The notes under the pieces were generated by a model that saw only the letters and a list, made by a program, of their open reading frames with translations, searched no databases and had not been told where the DNA came from. From UBA1858 sp965227695 (GTDB taxonomy: Bacteria > Pseudomonadota > Gammaproteobacteria > UBA4575), in NCBI GenBank assembly GCA_965227695.1, contig OZ245760.1, forward strand, positions 124,001 to 188,000: 64,000 nt of DNA, read 5' to 3'. A program made the translations under genes and the position numbers. This document shows positions 25,819-34,936 of this stretch, one piece after another (position 1 is the stretch's first letter; the number at the start of each line of letters is the position of its first letter).

Positions 25819-26793
25819 ATGAGTTTAGAGACTAACGTCACAAATCCACAGCACCCGATTCAGGTTGTCGCCAGAAGGACCGGGCTGACCGCCGACGTTA
25901 TTCGCGCCTGGGAACGGCGCTATCGGGCGGTCACGCCGCAACGTGCAGCCAACAGTCGCCGATTATACTCGGATCTTGATGTTGAAAAGCTAAGCCTGCT
26001 AAGAAGAGCCACTGCCGCGGGCCGGCGCATTGGCGATATCGCCAGCTATAGTATTGAAGAACTTTATCGCCTGGTGGATAATGATGAAAGTGCCGCCGCC
26101 CAGGCGCGTAACCTCCCGGCAGAACGTCCCAACACAGGCTCAGTCATGGAACACTTTGAAGAGTGTCTTGATGCCATTAACCACATGCAACCTAACGCAC
26201 TGAAAGCCAGCTTGGTGAAAGCTGCGAATACTCTAGGGATCCCTTTTCTGCTGGAGGATTTGCTGCGTCCACTTATCGCTTACGTGAAAGATGAGTGTCG
26301 TCGGGGGACCATGCGTTTGTCACAGGAGCGCATGGCAACGTCTATGGTACGGTCGTATATGTGCACACTGACTGCTTCGGAAGTAAAGCATGACCGCCAG
26401 CCTTCGCTGATTGTCACCACACCCATCGGCCAAAAGCATGATCTTATTGCGCTAAGAATGGCGGTAGCTGCCAATTCTTATGGATGGAACACGATCTTTT
26501 TGGGCACGGAACTACCCGCAGATGAAATAGTTTTTGCCTGCATACACTCTCAGTCTATTGCCGTCGCGCTGGGCATTGCCAGGCCGGCAGATGACCCACA
26601 TTTACCCAATGTAATCAGGCAGATTAAAAGCTCACTACCAGAAAATATCACTTTGATTGTATGCGGTAGTGCCGTATCAGGTTACACTGAAGTGATTGAG
26701 GAGGTGGGCGCCATTGTCGTGCAAACCATGGGAGAATTGCGACTGGAACTTGACCGGCTGAAGCGACCCATCGCCGCTTTCCTGGATCAATGA
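25819..26793 (+). CDS. MerR-family regulator, LitR/CarH-like with degenerate B12 domain
   Basis: A 324-residue protein. The N-terminal MerR helix-turn-helix (about 13-80; RAWERRYRAVTPQRAANSRR) is followed by a B12-binding-like region: a four-helix cap (about 110-190) and a Rossmann part starting LIVTTPIGQKHDLI. In light-sensing CarH the cap carries W-x9-E-H; here the positions are C160 and E170-R171. The lower-ligand motif E-x-H-x-x-G is Q205-K-H207-D-L-I210. Cobalamin binding is therefore doubtful. It is divergent from the alkB-like gene across a PLR-like site and 59 bp upstream of fabA. Likely an autoregulator and regulator of the oxygenase gene. Confidence 0.85.
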   Translation: MSLETNVTNPQHPIQVVARRTGLTADVIRAWERRYRAVTPQRAANSRRLYSDLDVEKLSLLRRATAAGRRIGDIASYSIEELYRLVDNDESAAAQARNLPAERPNTGSVMEHFEECLDAINHMQPNALKASLVKAANTLGIPFLLEDLLRPLIAYVKDECRRGTMRLSQERMATSMVRSYMCTLTASEVKHDRQPSLIVTTPIGQKHDLIALRMAVAANSYGWNTIFLGTELPADEIVFACIHSQSIAVALGIARPADDPHLPNVIRQIKSSLPENITLIVCGSAVSGYTEVIEEVGAIVVQTMGELRLELDRLKRPIAAFLDQ

Positions 26794-26852
26794 CCTCAAC
26801 TGAAACTAAACGACTACCAACAACAATAACTATTAAATAATAACGAATAACT

Positions 26853-27368
26853 ATGAGTCGACCATCCCGCTTCACTTACAATGAACTTCTTGCCTGCGGA
26901 CATGGAGACATGTTTGGCCCGGGTAATGCGCAATTACCCACACCCAACATGCTGATGATGGACCGTATCACCACCATTAATGAAGATGGCGGTCAATATA
27001 AAAAAGGCAAAATAATCGCGGAACTGGACATTAAACCTGAACTGTGGTTTTTTGAGTGCCATTTTCCAGGTGACCCGGTGATGCCTGGCTGCCTGGGTCT
27101 TGATGCCATGTGGCAGTTGGTCGGATTTTACCTTGCCTGGCGTGATAATCCCGGTAAAGGACGTGCTTTAGGCGTTGGTGAAGTGAAATTCAGCGGCCAG
27201 GTGTTGCCTTCTGCAAAGAAAGTGACCTACGAAATTGATATCAAAAGGGTCATCACACGCGGGGTTTCACTGGGTATTGCTGATGGAATCATGCTGGTTG
27301 ATGATCGTGAGATTTATCGTGCGAAAGATTTACGGGTAGGACTGTTCACATCAACGGATGATTTTTAG
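26853..27368 (+). CDS. fabA: 3-hydroxydecanoyl-ACP dehydratase/isomerase
   Basis: FabA introduces the cis double bond of unsaturated fatty acids at C10. The 171 residues match E. coli FabA, with catalytic H70 in ECHFPGDPVMPG and D84 in LGLDAMW. Hot-dog fold throughout. No fabB adjoins it. It follows the MerR-type regulator and might be read through from it, so fatty-acid composition could share control with the membrane oxygenase; that is speculation. Confidence 0.96.
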   Translation: MSRPSRFTYNELLACGHGDMFGPGNAQLPTPNMLMMDRITTINEDGGQYKKGKIIAELDIKPELWFFECHFPGDPVMPGCLGLDAMWQLVGFYLAWRDNPGKGRALGVGEVKFSGQVLPSAKKVTYEIDIKRVITRGVSLGIADGIMLVDDREIYRAKDLRVGLFTSTDDF

Positions 27369-27416
27369 CCATATACTTCATGCCCATATGCACCTTAAAC
27401 GTGAAACTCTGTTGAA

Positions 27417-28925
27417 TTAAAATGCATGTCCCGGTCCCAGAGGCCACGCCATAAACACCCATAAAGACAGCAACATCAACCAGCCAGCAAGAAAAGCCAT
27501 GCTGTAGGGCAGAGTCAGGCTGATCAATGTGCCAATACCGGCATGGCGCTGATATTTCTGTAGCATTGCCAATATTATTACCATATATGGATTCAGTGGC
27601 GTGATCACATTTGTCACCGAATCACCGATACGATAGGCCACTTGTGTTAACTCAGGCGCAACACCCGCCTGCATCAGCATAGGCACGAACACGGGCGCCA
27701 TAAATGCATATTTCGCAGACATGGAACCTATCAGCATATTGCCAAGACAGGCCAGCAAAACAAACCCAAGTATTAATAGGGTGACATCTATTTGCAAAGA
27801 AGACAGCCAGCTACCACCCGACAGGGCAAGCATCTCTCCGAGTCGAGTATACTTAAATACTGCAATAAACTGTGACGCAAAAAATGCCAAAACAATATAG
27901 GGGCCCAGGTCGGCAAGTGTATCCGCAAGATGACGGGCCATCTGTTTGCCACTGGTAACCGTGTTGGCACGCCACCCGTACACCACTGCGGGGACTATAA
28001 ATAAAATAAATAACAGCGGGACGGTGACCTCAACCCAGCGGGCAAATCGCGCCCCCTGCCCATACAGGGGTGCACCCGGGATATTCGCAGCCATGACGAC
28101 CAGGCAAAGCAACGACAAAAATACCAAAGCCGCACTTAGCAGGGCCTGTTTTTGGCATGAATCGAGTAAAGGAACAGATATTGAATCACACCCGGGGCCT
28201 TGCTCGAATTTTCTGGTTTGTGGTTCCACCCAGTATACTGTCACCCACCAGCCGACCAGTGTGAGCATCACTGTCGAGGCGATCATAAACCACCAGTTAC
28301 TGGTGACGGCCACCTGGTAATCAGCATCCAGCAATTGTGCCGCAGACTCTGTGAAGCCAGCCAGCAAAGGATCAATACTGGTGATAAACAGATTGGCGCC
28401 AAACCCGGCAGACACGCCCGCAAAAGCGGCCACAATTCCAAGCACCGGTGAATAACCCATCGACATAAACAGTACTGCCGCGATTGGCGGTAATACGACA
28501 TAGCCAGCATCCAGTGCAAGTGAAGACATGATGCCAACAAATATAATCGCCGGAATCAGGTAAGCCTGCTTAATCGCCCGCCCGGCAAACACAATTAAAG
28601 CAGGCAGCAAACCACAGCGCTCCGCCAGTCCTATGCCCAGCATACCCACCAGCACAATACCCAGCGGCGGGAATTCGATGAAATTTTTAACTAATGTGCT
28701 CAGCCACCACCAGATGCCCTCACTACTCAACACGGAATTGGCCTGGATATACTGATTGCTGCCATCGACGGCTTGGCTGTCAATCTGCCAGTCCAGCCAT
28801 ACTGACAGCTGCGCCAGAATAATGACCACGGCTGTACCAATCACAAACAAGATCGCCGGATCCGGTAATCGGTTTCCGGCACGCTCAATAACGGCCAGCC
28901 AACCGCGTTGTATATCGCGGGACAT
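27417..28925 (-). CDS. AbgT-family transporter
   Basis: A 502-residue polytopic inner-membrane protein (about 11-13 helices). The opening IQRGWLAVIERAGNRLPDPAILFVIG and the later ISMLALDAGYVVLPP-like and SVTNVITPLNPYMVIIL stretches are characteristic of AbgT/MtrF. Family members import p-aminobenzoyl-glutamate or export sulfonamides using the proton gradient. It is monocistronic and convergent with fabA; no aminobenzoyl-glutamate hydrolase (abgA/B) adjoins it, so export is as likely as uptake. Confidence 0.88.
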   Translation of the reverse strand: MSRDIQRGWLAVIERAGNRLPDPAILFVIGTAVVIILAQLSVWLDWQIDSQAVDGSNQYIQANSVLSSEGIWWWLSTLVKNFIEFPPLGIVLVGMLGIGLAERCGLLPALIVFAGRAIKQAYLIPAIIFVGIMSSLALDAGYVVLPPIAAVLFMSMGYSPVLGIVAAFAGVSAGFGANLFITSIDPLLAGFTESAAQLLDADYQVAVTSNWWFMIASTVMLTLVGWWVTVYWVEPQTRKFEQGPGCDSISVPLLDSCQKQALLSAALVFLSLLCLVVMAANIPGAPLYGQGARFARWVEVTVPLLFILFIVPAVVYGWRANTVTSGKQMARHLADTLADLGPYIVLAFFASQFIAVFKYTRLGEMLALSGGSWLSSLQIDVTLLILGFVLLACLGNMLIGSMSAKYAFMAPVFVPMLMQAGVAPELTQVAYRIGDSVTNVITPLNPYMVIILAMLQKYQRHAGIGTLISLTLPYSMAFLAGWLMLLSLWVFMAWPLGPGHAF

Positions 28926-28996
28926 AATCAGTTAAGAATGCACAAACAACCTGACTGCACTTTATATTGCCGGATAAATACACTCATAACTTTTGG

Positions 28997-31639
28997 CTAA
29001 TCGCCCAGGCTCCTTTCCACAATTTCAAATACATCTTTGGATAATTGCGGCGTGGCTTTAATTTGCGCCAGTGCCGCCTTCATTAGTCGCTGCCTGTGCT
29101 GATCATATTTTTTCCAGTCAATCAATGGTTTTACAAGACGTGATGCCACTTGTGGATTTATGGCATTGAGTTCAATTATTTTTTCTTTCAAAAAAGTATA
29201 ACCAGCGCCATCCCGGTGATGAAAGACAGTTGGGTTTGCCGAACAGAATACGCCAATTAACGATCGCACTTTATTAGGATTTTTAATCGAGAATCCGGGA
29301 TGCCTGAGCAACATTTTGACTTTCGCCAGTGTATCTTTTCGACGTGATCGCGCCTGCAGGGAGAACCATTTATCCATTACCAGTGAATCATGCTTCCACT
29401 GTTTTTCAAAACTGTCTAATGCCTGTTGTCTAAATGCATGATCAAGATTATTCACCGATTCAAGTGCAGACATCGTATCGGTCATATTATTTGCATGTTC
29501 TATCTGTTGCCTGGCCAGATCTATATATTGCTGACTATTTAATATATTCAAATACAGCAGACACACTCCCGCCAAACGACGTTTGCCCATATCTACTGCA
29601 GTGTAACAATAATCACCATCTACTTTATTAGCATGATAAATATCCAGTAATTGCTGTTCCAGAGAACTGGCAATCATCATTTGCAGGGTATGTCGGGCTT
29701 GATATATTGCATCAACATCAATAGGCCGACTCAGTTCAGCAATAAAAGATTCCTGCGGCATAATCATCATTTCAGCCTTATATGCAGAATCAATTGATTG
29801 ATCAGCAAGCACAACTTGCAGGGACGCCACAAACTGTGATGCGTCGGGAAGCGACCTGCCAGACTGGATTGAATCTATGGCCGCCAGCAGCCACCGGGTG
29901 GCAAAACGCTGTCCTGCATCCCAACGATTAAACGTATCCGAATCATGTGCCATCAAAAACACAAAATCATCATCGCTGTAAGAAAAATTTAAATTCACCG
30001 GCGCCGAGAACCCGCGTAAAAAAGAGGGTGTTGGTTTTTGCCTGACATCTTTAAACACAAACCGCTGTTTTTTTTCAGTGACATGCAAGGTCACTTCTTC
30101 GGCAGCACGGTCGCAATTTTCAAGGTATAGCGGAATCGTCGAGCCATTCTCGTTAAATAATGCAGTGGTTACCGGAATAAAATATGGCCGGGGATGTGGT
30201 TGCTGTTTATTTACTGGAAGTCGTTGTTCGAATTCCACATGATATTCCTGCCGTGCCTGCTTCCAGTCTGCCGTGACATTCAATGCCGGGGTGCCGCTTT
30301 GGGAATACCAGTTAAGAAAATTCCCCAGGTCAAACCCATTGGCATCTGACATGGCTGCAGCAAAATCATCAGTGGTGACCGCCTGGCCATCATGTCTTGC
30401 AAAGTAATTATCTATCCCTTGGCGAAAACCATCTTTTCCCAGTAGCGTCTGATACATTCGTACAACTTCTGCACCTTTCTCGTAGACAGTCAACGTGTAG
30501 AAATTATTGATCTCAACATAGGAGGCAGGCCTGACCGGATGAGCCATCGGCCCATCATCTTCCACAAACTGGTGCGCGCGCAGATAACGCACATCCTGAA
30601 TACGCTTGACAGCACGCGAGGTGACATCCGATGTAAACTCCTGATCACGAAAAACTGTCAGGCCTTCTTTCAGGCTCAACTGAAACCAGTCCCTACAAGT
30701 GACACGGTTACCCGTCCAGTTGTGAAAGTACTCATGAGCGATGACGCCTTCAATGCTCATGAAATCAGCATCGGTAGACGTATCGCTACTGGCCAGAACG
30801 CATTTTGAGTTGAATATATTCAGCCCCTTATTTTCCATTGCTCCCATATTAAAATCATCAACAGCGACAATCATATATGTGTCGAGATCATATTCCAGGC
30901 CATACGTCTGTTCATCCCAATGCATGGCTTTCCTGAGAGAAGCAATGGCATGATCACATTTGTTTATGTTGTGCGGTTCGGTGTAGATTTCGATGCTTAC
31001 CGGGCGACCACTGGCGGTTGTGTACTGATCACGCGCACATGATAAATTCCCTGCGACAAGCGCAAACAGGTAACTGGGCTTTGGATACGGATCAACCCAC
31101 TCGGCAAAATGTCTGCCATGATCAAGCTCACCATATGCCGTCCGGTTACCATTGGATAACATGACCGGATGGTGAGTTTTATTTGCTTCAATTCTGACAC
31201 TGAATAATGTCATCACATCGGGGCGATCAAGAAAATATGTAATCTTTCTAAAACCTTCCGCTTCGCATTGTGTGCAGTAATTCCCGGAAGACAAATACAA
31301 GCCCTCCAGAGCGGTATTTTTTGCCGGGTCAATTTCCACCACAGTTGATAATGTAAACTGCCCGGGAGGATTATGAATGTAAAGACCTTCCTGACTGATA
31401 TGATATTCATTTTCAGTTAACGGCTTATCATCAATACATATCCTCCTGAGTTTTAACTGTTCACCGTTGAGATGGAGCGGGCCCTCGCGGACAGCCGCAG
31501 CATTAGCCTCGAGCCTGAGCACCGCATGAACCAGTGTTTTGTCATCATATAGCTCAAAACGCAGGGCAGCTTTTGGAATCCAGTAGCTGGGTGGCTGGTA
31601 ATCTTTCAAATAAATTGTTTTCGGGGTGCCTTCTTTCAT
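28997..31639 (-). CDS. pepN: Aminopeptidase N (M1 family)
   Basis: A zinc aminopeptidase of 880 residues from the chosen ATG at 31639 (MKEGTPKTIYLKDYQPP), which aligns with the normal PepN start; a GTG at 31660 would add seven residues. The exopeptidase motif GAMENKGLNIFN and the zinc site HEYFHNW with the downstream Glu in LKEGLTVFRD are intact. The DUF3458 and C-terminal helical domains are present (E. coli PepN has 870 residues). Cytoplasmic, broad-specificity peptide turnover. Monocistronic. Confidence 0.95.
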   Translation of the reverse strand: MKEGTPKTIYLKDYQPPSYWIPKAALRFELYDDKTLVHAVLRLEANAAAVREGPLHLNGEQLKLRRICIDDKPLTENEYHISQEGLYIHNPPGQFTLSTVVEIDPAKNTALEGLYLSSGNYCTQCEAEGFRKITYFLDRPDVMTLFSVRIEANKTHHPVMLSNGNRTAYGELDHGRHFAEWVDPYPKPSYLFALVAGNLSCARDQYTTASGRPVSIEIYTEPHNINKCDHAIASLRKAMHWDEQTYGLEYDLDTYMIVAVDDFNMGAMENKGLNIFNSKCVLASSDTSTDADFMSIEGVIAHEYFHNWTGNRVTCRDWFQLSLKEGLTVFRDQEFTSDVTSRAVKRIQDVRYLRAHQFVEDDGPMAHPVRPASYVEINNFYTLTVYEKGAEVVRMYQTLLGKDGFRQGIDNYFARHDGQAVTTDDFAAAMSDANGFDLGNFLNWYSQSGTPALNVTADWKQARQEYHVEFEQRLPVNKQQPHPRPYFIPVTTALFNENGSTIPLYLENCDRAAEEVTLHVTEKKQRFVFKDVRQKPTPSFLRGFSAPVNLNFSYSDDDFVFLMAHDSDTFNRWDAGQRFATRWLLAAIDSIQSGRSLPDASQFVASLQVVLADQSIDSAYKAEMMIMPQESFIAELSRPIDVDAIYQARHTLQMMIASSLEQQLLDIYHANKVDGDYCYTAVDMGKRRLAGVCLLYLNILNSQQYIDLARQQIEHANNMTDTMSALESVNNLDHAFRQQALDSFEKQWKHDSLVMDKWFSLQARSRRKDTLAKVKMLLRHPGFSIKNPNKVRSLIGVFCSANPTVFHHRDGAGYTFLKEKIIELNAINPQVASRLVKPLIDWKKYDQHRQRLMKAALAQIKATPQLSKDVFEIVERSLGD

Positions 31640-31710
31640 AATCGTCACTATTTTGATCACTGTATGTTTGAGTTAATATCCGCACAGAAAATATATATAC
31701 AGGTAGTGTA

Positions 31711-32541
31711 ATGATAAATCTGAACCCAATATACATAAATATCTCCGGTTATCGTTTTACGCCCATTGAGGATGTAGAACACACGCTTAATACACTCAAG
31801 GGCATGTGTGCAGATCTCGCGATCAAAGGATCAATTTATCTGGCCACTGAAGGAATCAATATTGGTGTATCAGGCAATATTCTTGAAATTCAGACATTCT
31901 GTAATCGACTCAATCGTCACCCGCGTTTCCACAATATAAAATTTCATGAACTGTATAGCAGTTACTGCCCTTACCGTAAAATGACTGTGAAAACCAAGGC
32001 AGAGCTTGTCCCAATACAGGACAACTCACTCAAAGTGGGAAATTATAATCATCAGTACCTACCGCCCATGGAGCTAAAAAAATGGCTTGATGAGGATAGA
32101 GATTTCATACTACTTGATATGCGCAATGATTTTGAATTTGATCTCGGTACTTTTGATCGCGCTACGCAGTTAAATCTAAGGCGTTTCAGAAAATTACAGA
32201 CCAAATCCGCACAACTGGATCAACTGCCCACGGATAAGCCTATTGTCACATTCTGCACCGGCGGTATTCGCTGCGAGAAAGCCGCTCCTTTTCTGGAAAA
32301 ATATGGATTTGACCAGGTATACCAGTTGGAAGGAGGAATTATTGAATACTTGCGCCAGACAAAAGGAGCGCATTGGCATGGCAACTGTTTCGTATTTGAC
32401 GATCGCGTCACCCTGAATTCACAATTGGCTCCTGAGCAATTTCACTTATGCACGGATTGTCAGCGTATCCTTGATGACACTGAAGCAGAATTTTGCCAAA
32501 CATGTCTTTCTCAGCATACCACTCAAAATGCCGCTGTTTGA
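31711..32541 (+). CDS. trhO: tRNA uridine-34 hydroxylase TrhO (rhodanese family)
   Basis: TrhO (formerly YceA) makes 5-hydroxyuridine at the wobble position in an O2-dependent way. The 276 residues have the N-terminal acylphosphatase-like domain (KGSIYLATEGINIGVSG), the rhodanese domain with DMRNDFEFDLGTF and the active Cys loop FCTGGIRCEKA, and the C-terminal cysteine-rich knuckle (C-x2-C ... C-x2-C, LCTDCQRI and FCQTCLS). The downstream tatD start overlaps its end. Confidence 0.93.
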   Translation: MINLNPIYINISGYRFTPIEDVEHTLNTLKGMCADLAIKGSIYLATEGINIGVSGNILEIQTFCNRLNRHPRFHNIKFHELYSSYCPYRKMTVKTKAELVPIQDNSLKVGNYNHQYLPPMELKKWLDEDRDFILLDMRNDFEFDLGTFDRATQLNLRRFRKLQTKSAQLDQLPTDKPIVTFCTGGIRCEKAAPFLEKYGFDQVYQLEGGIIEYLRQTKGAHWHGNCFVFDDRVTLNSQLAPEQFHLCTDCQRILDDTEAEFCQTCLSQHTTQNAAV

Positions 32542-33313
32542 TTTCTGTTTTAATTTTACCAGTGGTAAATTCCGGCAGGATGAACAAAGTGTTGTTCGCC
32601 GCGCCAATCAGGCTGGTGTGAGCCATTTTTTAATACCAGGCTCGGACCAGGAAGATAGCAAACACGCGGCTGAACTGGCAGAACGTTACTCAGATGGGTT
32701 TTATGCTGCGGTTGGTGTGCACCCGCACATGGCAAAAAGCTGGCAGGACAACACCCGCACTGTCCTTTCAGGACTGGCGCAAAGCCAGCGCGTCAGGGCA
32801 ATTGGTGAAGCAGGTCTCGATTACAACCGAAATTTCTCGACCCAGGCACAACAGGAATATGCTTTCCGAGAACAAATCAAACTGGCAATTTCCTGCCAGT
32901 TACCGTTGTTTTTGCATGAGAGAGATGCGCATGAAGATTTTCTTTCTATCCTGCAGGATTACCGGCATGATATTGGTCCGACTGTTGTCCACTGCTTCAC
33001 AGGCAGTCAACGCGCTCTGGAGAACTACCTGAAGATGGGTTTATATATCGGCATCACCGGATGGATATGTGATGAACGCCGCGGCACACATTTACACGAA
33101 CTGGTCAGACTGATCCCACAGGAGAGACTTGTCATTGAAACTGACGCGCCGTATTTATTCCCGCGCAGTTACCGGCCGAGACCAAAGAAAATGATCAATG
33201 AGCCATGTTATCTACCACATATTGCGCAACAGGTAGCTCTCCATCGTGGGGATGGCGCAGAATCCCTGAGTGATTATACTATGGCCAATGCCATCAGATT
33301 CCTTAATCTGTAA
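32528..33313 (+). CDS. tatD: TatD-family metal-dependent hydrolase/DNase
   Basis: About 261 residues from the ATG at 32528 (MPLFDFCFNFTSGKF), chosen because it aligns with the E. coli TatD start; an in-frame ATG at 32471 lies deep in trhO. Strong TatD features are GVHPHMAK, IGEAGLDYNRNFST, FLHERDAHEDF, VHCFTGS, GITGWICDERRG and IETDAPYL, which hold the metal ligands. It overlaps trhO by 14 bp and is likely coupled to it. TatD has 3'-5' exonuclease activity in repair and RNA quality control. Confidence 0.93.
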   Translation: MPLFDFCFNFTSGKFRQDEQSVVRRANQAGVSHFLIPGSDQEDSKHAAELAERYSDGFYAAVGVHPHMAKSWQDNTRTVLSGLAQSQRVRAIGEAGLDYNRNFSTQAQQEYAFREQIKLAISCQLPLFLHERDAHEDFLSILQDYRHDIGPTVVHCFTGSQRALENYLKMGLYIGITGWICDERRGTHLHELVRLIPQERLVIETDAPYLFPRSYRPRPKKMINEPCYLPHIAQQVALHRGDGAESLSDYTMANAIRFLNL

Positions 33314-33348
33314 CACAAATCTGTCTGCAAAACCGGGGCCCGCATCGC

Positions 33349-33675
33349 ATGAAAATACAGTCTGCCATTGAAAAAAAAATTTCCGACTCACTTCATCCAG
33401 TTCACCTGGAAGTCCTCAACGAAAGTAGCAGTCATAACGTTCCACCGGGCTCGGAATCACATTTTAAAATCACCATTGTCAGCAGTGAATTTGATGGAAA
33501 GCCACTAATCTCGAGGCATCGCATGATTAATCAATTGCTCACTGCCGAACTGGCCGGTGCCGTTCACGCGCTGTCAATGCATACATATACTCCCGACGAG
33601 TGGCATGAGAAAAACCAGCAAACGCGCTCATCCCCGCCTTGTCTGGGTGGCGCAAAACGTCAGCAAGAGATGTAA
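33349..33675 (+). CDS. bolA: BolA family protein
   Basis: A 108-residue protein with the BolA KH-like fold: MKIQSAIEKKISDSL, HFKITIVSSEFDGKPLISRHRMI and the C-terminal VHALSMHTYTPDEWHEK with the conserved His. BolA proteins bind Fe-S clusters with monothiol glutaredoxins and affect morphology and stress response. The E. coli BolA (not IbaG) type is indicated by the TYTPDEW ending. It follows tatD by 35 bp. Confidence 0.93.
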   Translation: MKIQSAIEKKISDSLHPVHLEVLNESSSHNVPPGSESHFKITIVSSEFDGKPLISRHRMINQLLTAELAGAVHALSMHTYTPDEWHEKNQQTRSSPPCLGGAKRQQEM

Positions 33676-33708
33676 CGATCATGGTTATTCATTACTATCA
33701 TTAACACG

Positions 33709-33918
33709 ATGACAATTCGTAATGCGAAAGAAGAAATTGTTCGCAGAATTTTTGAATTACGTATAGAGCATCGCGATCTGGATGATGCAATACACGCACT
33801 GGCGAAGGCAGATTATGTCGATCAATTACAACTGAAACGCCTGAAAAAACGCAAACTCAGTATTAAAGATACGATACGAAGACTGGAAAGCGGCTTGATC
33901 CCGGATGTTGATGCCTGA
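33709..33918 (+). CDS. DUF465 (YdcH-like) small coiled-coil protein
   Basis: A 69-residue helical protein with the DUF465 pattern: LRIEHRDLDDAIHAL followed by LQLKRLKKRKLSIKDTIRRLE. It probably forms a small antiparallel coiled coil. Function unknown. It converges with the next gene with one base between stops. Confidence 0.85.
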   Translation: MTIRNAKEEIVRRIFELRIEHRDLDDAIHALAKADYVDQLQLKRLKKRKLSIKDTIRRLESGLIPDVDA

Positions 33919-33919
33919 G

Positions 33920-34300
33920 TTATTTTCCCGAGATAACCTCAAGTGCACTTTTCATCTTGCAGTCATTCACCGGAAAGCAGATTTCTGCTGAAAATTTATA
34001 TTGTTTACGCAGTTTGTCAAAGTGATGATCAAACTCAGATTCATATAACACAATAAACCTGATGTCCTCATTGGTTTGCGCTACTGCAATGATTGATTCA
34101 AGATTACTCAGGCGGTCACGAAAAGTATGCTGATAATTAAACTCTGCAACAATGGCGTCAAATTTCTTTCTTTTGAGAAGAGAAAGGGCCTTGCGCAGTG
34201 AAGACTCAATAGTGACTTCATAACCATATTGTTCATAGAGGGCACGAAAATCAGGATACCCTCCCAGCTCAATGACTGCCAGCAGGCGTTTATTCTTCAA
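33920..34300 (-). CDS. Receiver-like protein with degenerate phosphorylation site
   Basis: A 126-residue protein that reads like a lone response-regulator receiver fold, but the acidic pocket (VIELGG) lacks the Asp pair and the phosphoacceptor position is E53 (AIVAEFNY). That points to a non-phosphorylated pseudo-receiver. It overlaps the Nudix gene by ATGA (34297-34300). I do not recognise a named family. Confidence 0.6.
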   Translation of the reverse strand: MKNKRLLAVIELGGYPDFRALYEQYGYEVTIESSLRKALSLLKRKKFDAIVAEFNYQHTFRDRLSNLESIIAVAQTNEDIRFIVLYESEFDHHFDKLRKQYKFSAEICFPVNDCKMKSALEVISGK

Positions 34301-34863
34301 TAGCGTACCTTACGAATAGAACGATCGGGCTGACGTGTGATTTCGCCGGTATGCAGCGTGAATTCGCCCTGCCGCCGGTCATGAAAATATAGCTCCAGGG
34401 TCTCATGGATCACGGGGAAAGCAAGCTCGGACCAGGGAATGTCCTTCTCCTCCAGAAATTGTGTTTCCAGGCTTTCCAGCCCTGACTGCGCCTGACCATC
34501 TTCAATATCTGCTTTAAACATCATATAGACCTGGCTGATATGTGGCAGATTATAGACGGCAAAAAGTTCAAGGTTTGAAACCCTGGCAGTGGCTTCCTCG
34601 TATGTTTCACGCGCGGCGGCTTGCTGGATGGTTTCCTGATTCTCCATAAATCCTGCTGGTAATGTCCAGGTTCCGTAGCGTGGCTCTATCGCCCGCTTAC
34701 AAAGCAGTATTCTCTCCTGCCATTGCGCGATACAACCCGCGACTATCTTCGGGTTTTCATAAAAAACAGTTTCACACTGCGGACAACAATGCCTGAGACG
34801 ATTGTCACCCTCTGGTATCTTATGTTCAATCTCACTTGAACCACAGCTGCTACAGAACTTCAA
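34297..34863 (-). CDS. Nudix hydrolase with N-terminal zinc ribbon
   Basis: A 188-residue pyrophosphohydrolase. The N-terminal zinc ribbon has C-x2-C (FCSSCGS) and CCPQC; the Nudix box G-x5-E-x7-R-E-x2-E-E is seen as GFMENQE then ARETYEEA. The layout resembles NADH pyrophosphatase-like (NudC-related) and ADP-ribose-type enzymes; the substrate is not certain. It is coupled with the pseudo-receiver gene downstream. Confidence 0.9.
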   Translation of the reverse strand: MKFCSSCGSSEIEHKIPEGDNRLRHCCPQCETVFYENPKIVAGCIAQWQERILLCKRAIEPRYGTWTLPAGFMENQETIQQAAARETYEEATARVSNLELFAVYNLPHISQVYMMFKADIEDGQAQSGLESLETQFLEEKDIPWSELAFPVIHETLELYFHDRRQGEFTLHTGEITRQPDRSIRKVRY

Positions 34864-34936
34864 TCACGCTACCTTGTTCGGTTATTTTTTAGGTACTTTA
34901 ACACAACCTTGCAAAATGTAGCATGTCAACATAGCT

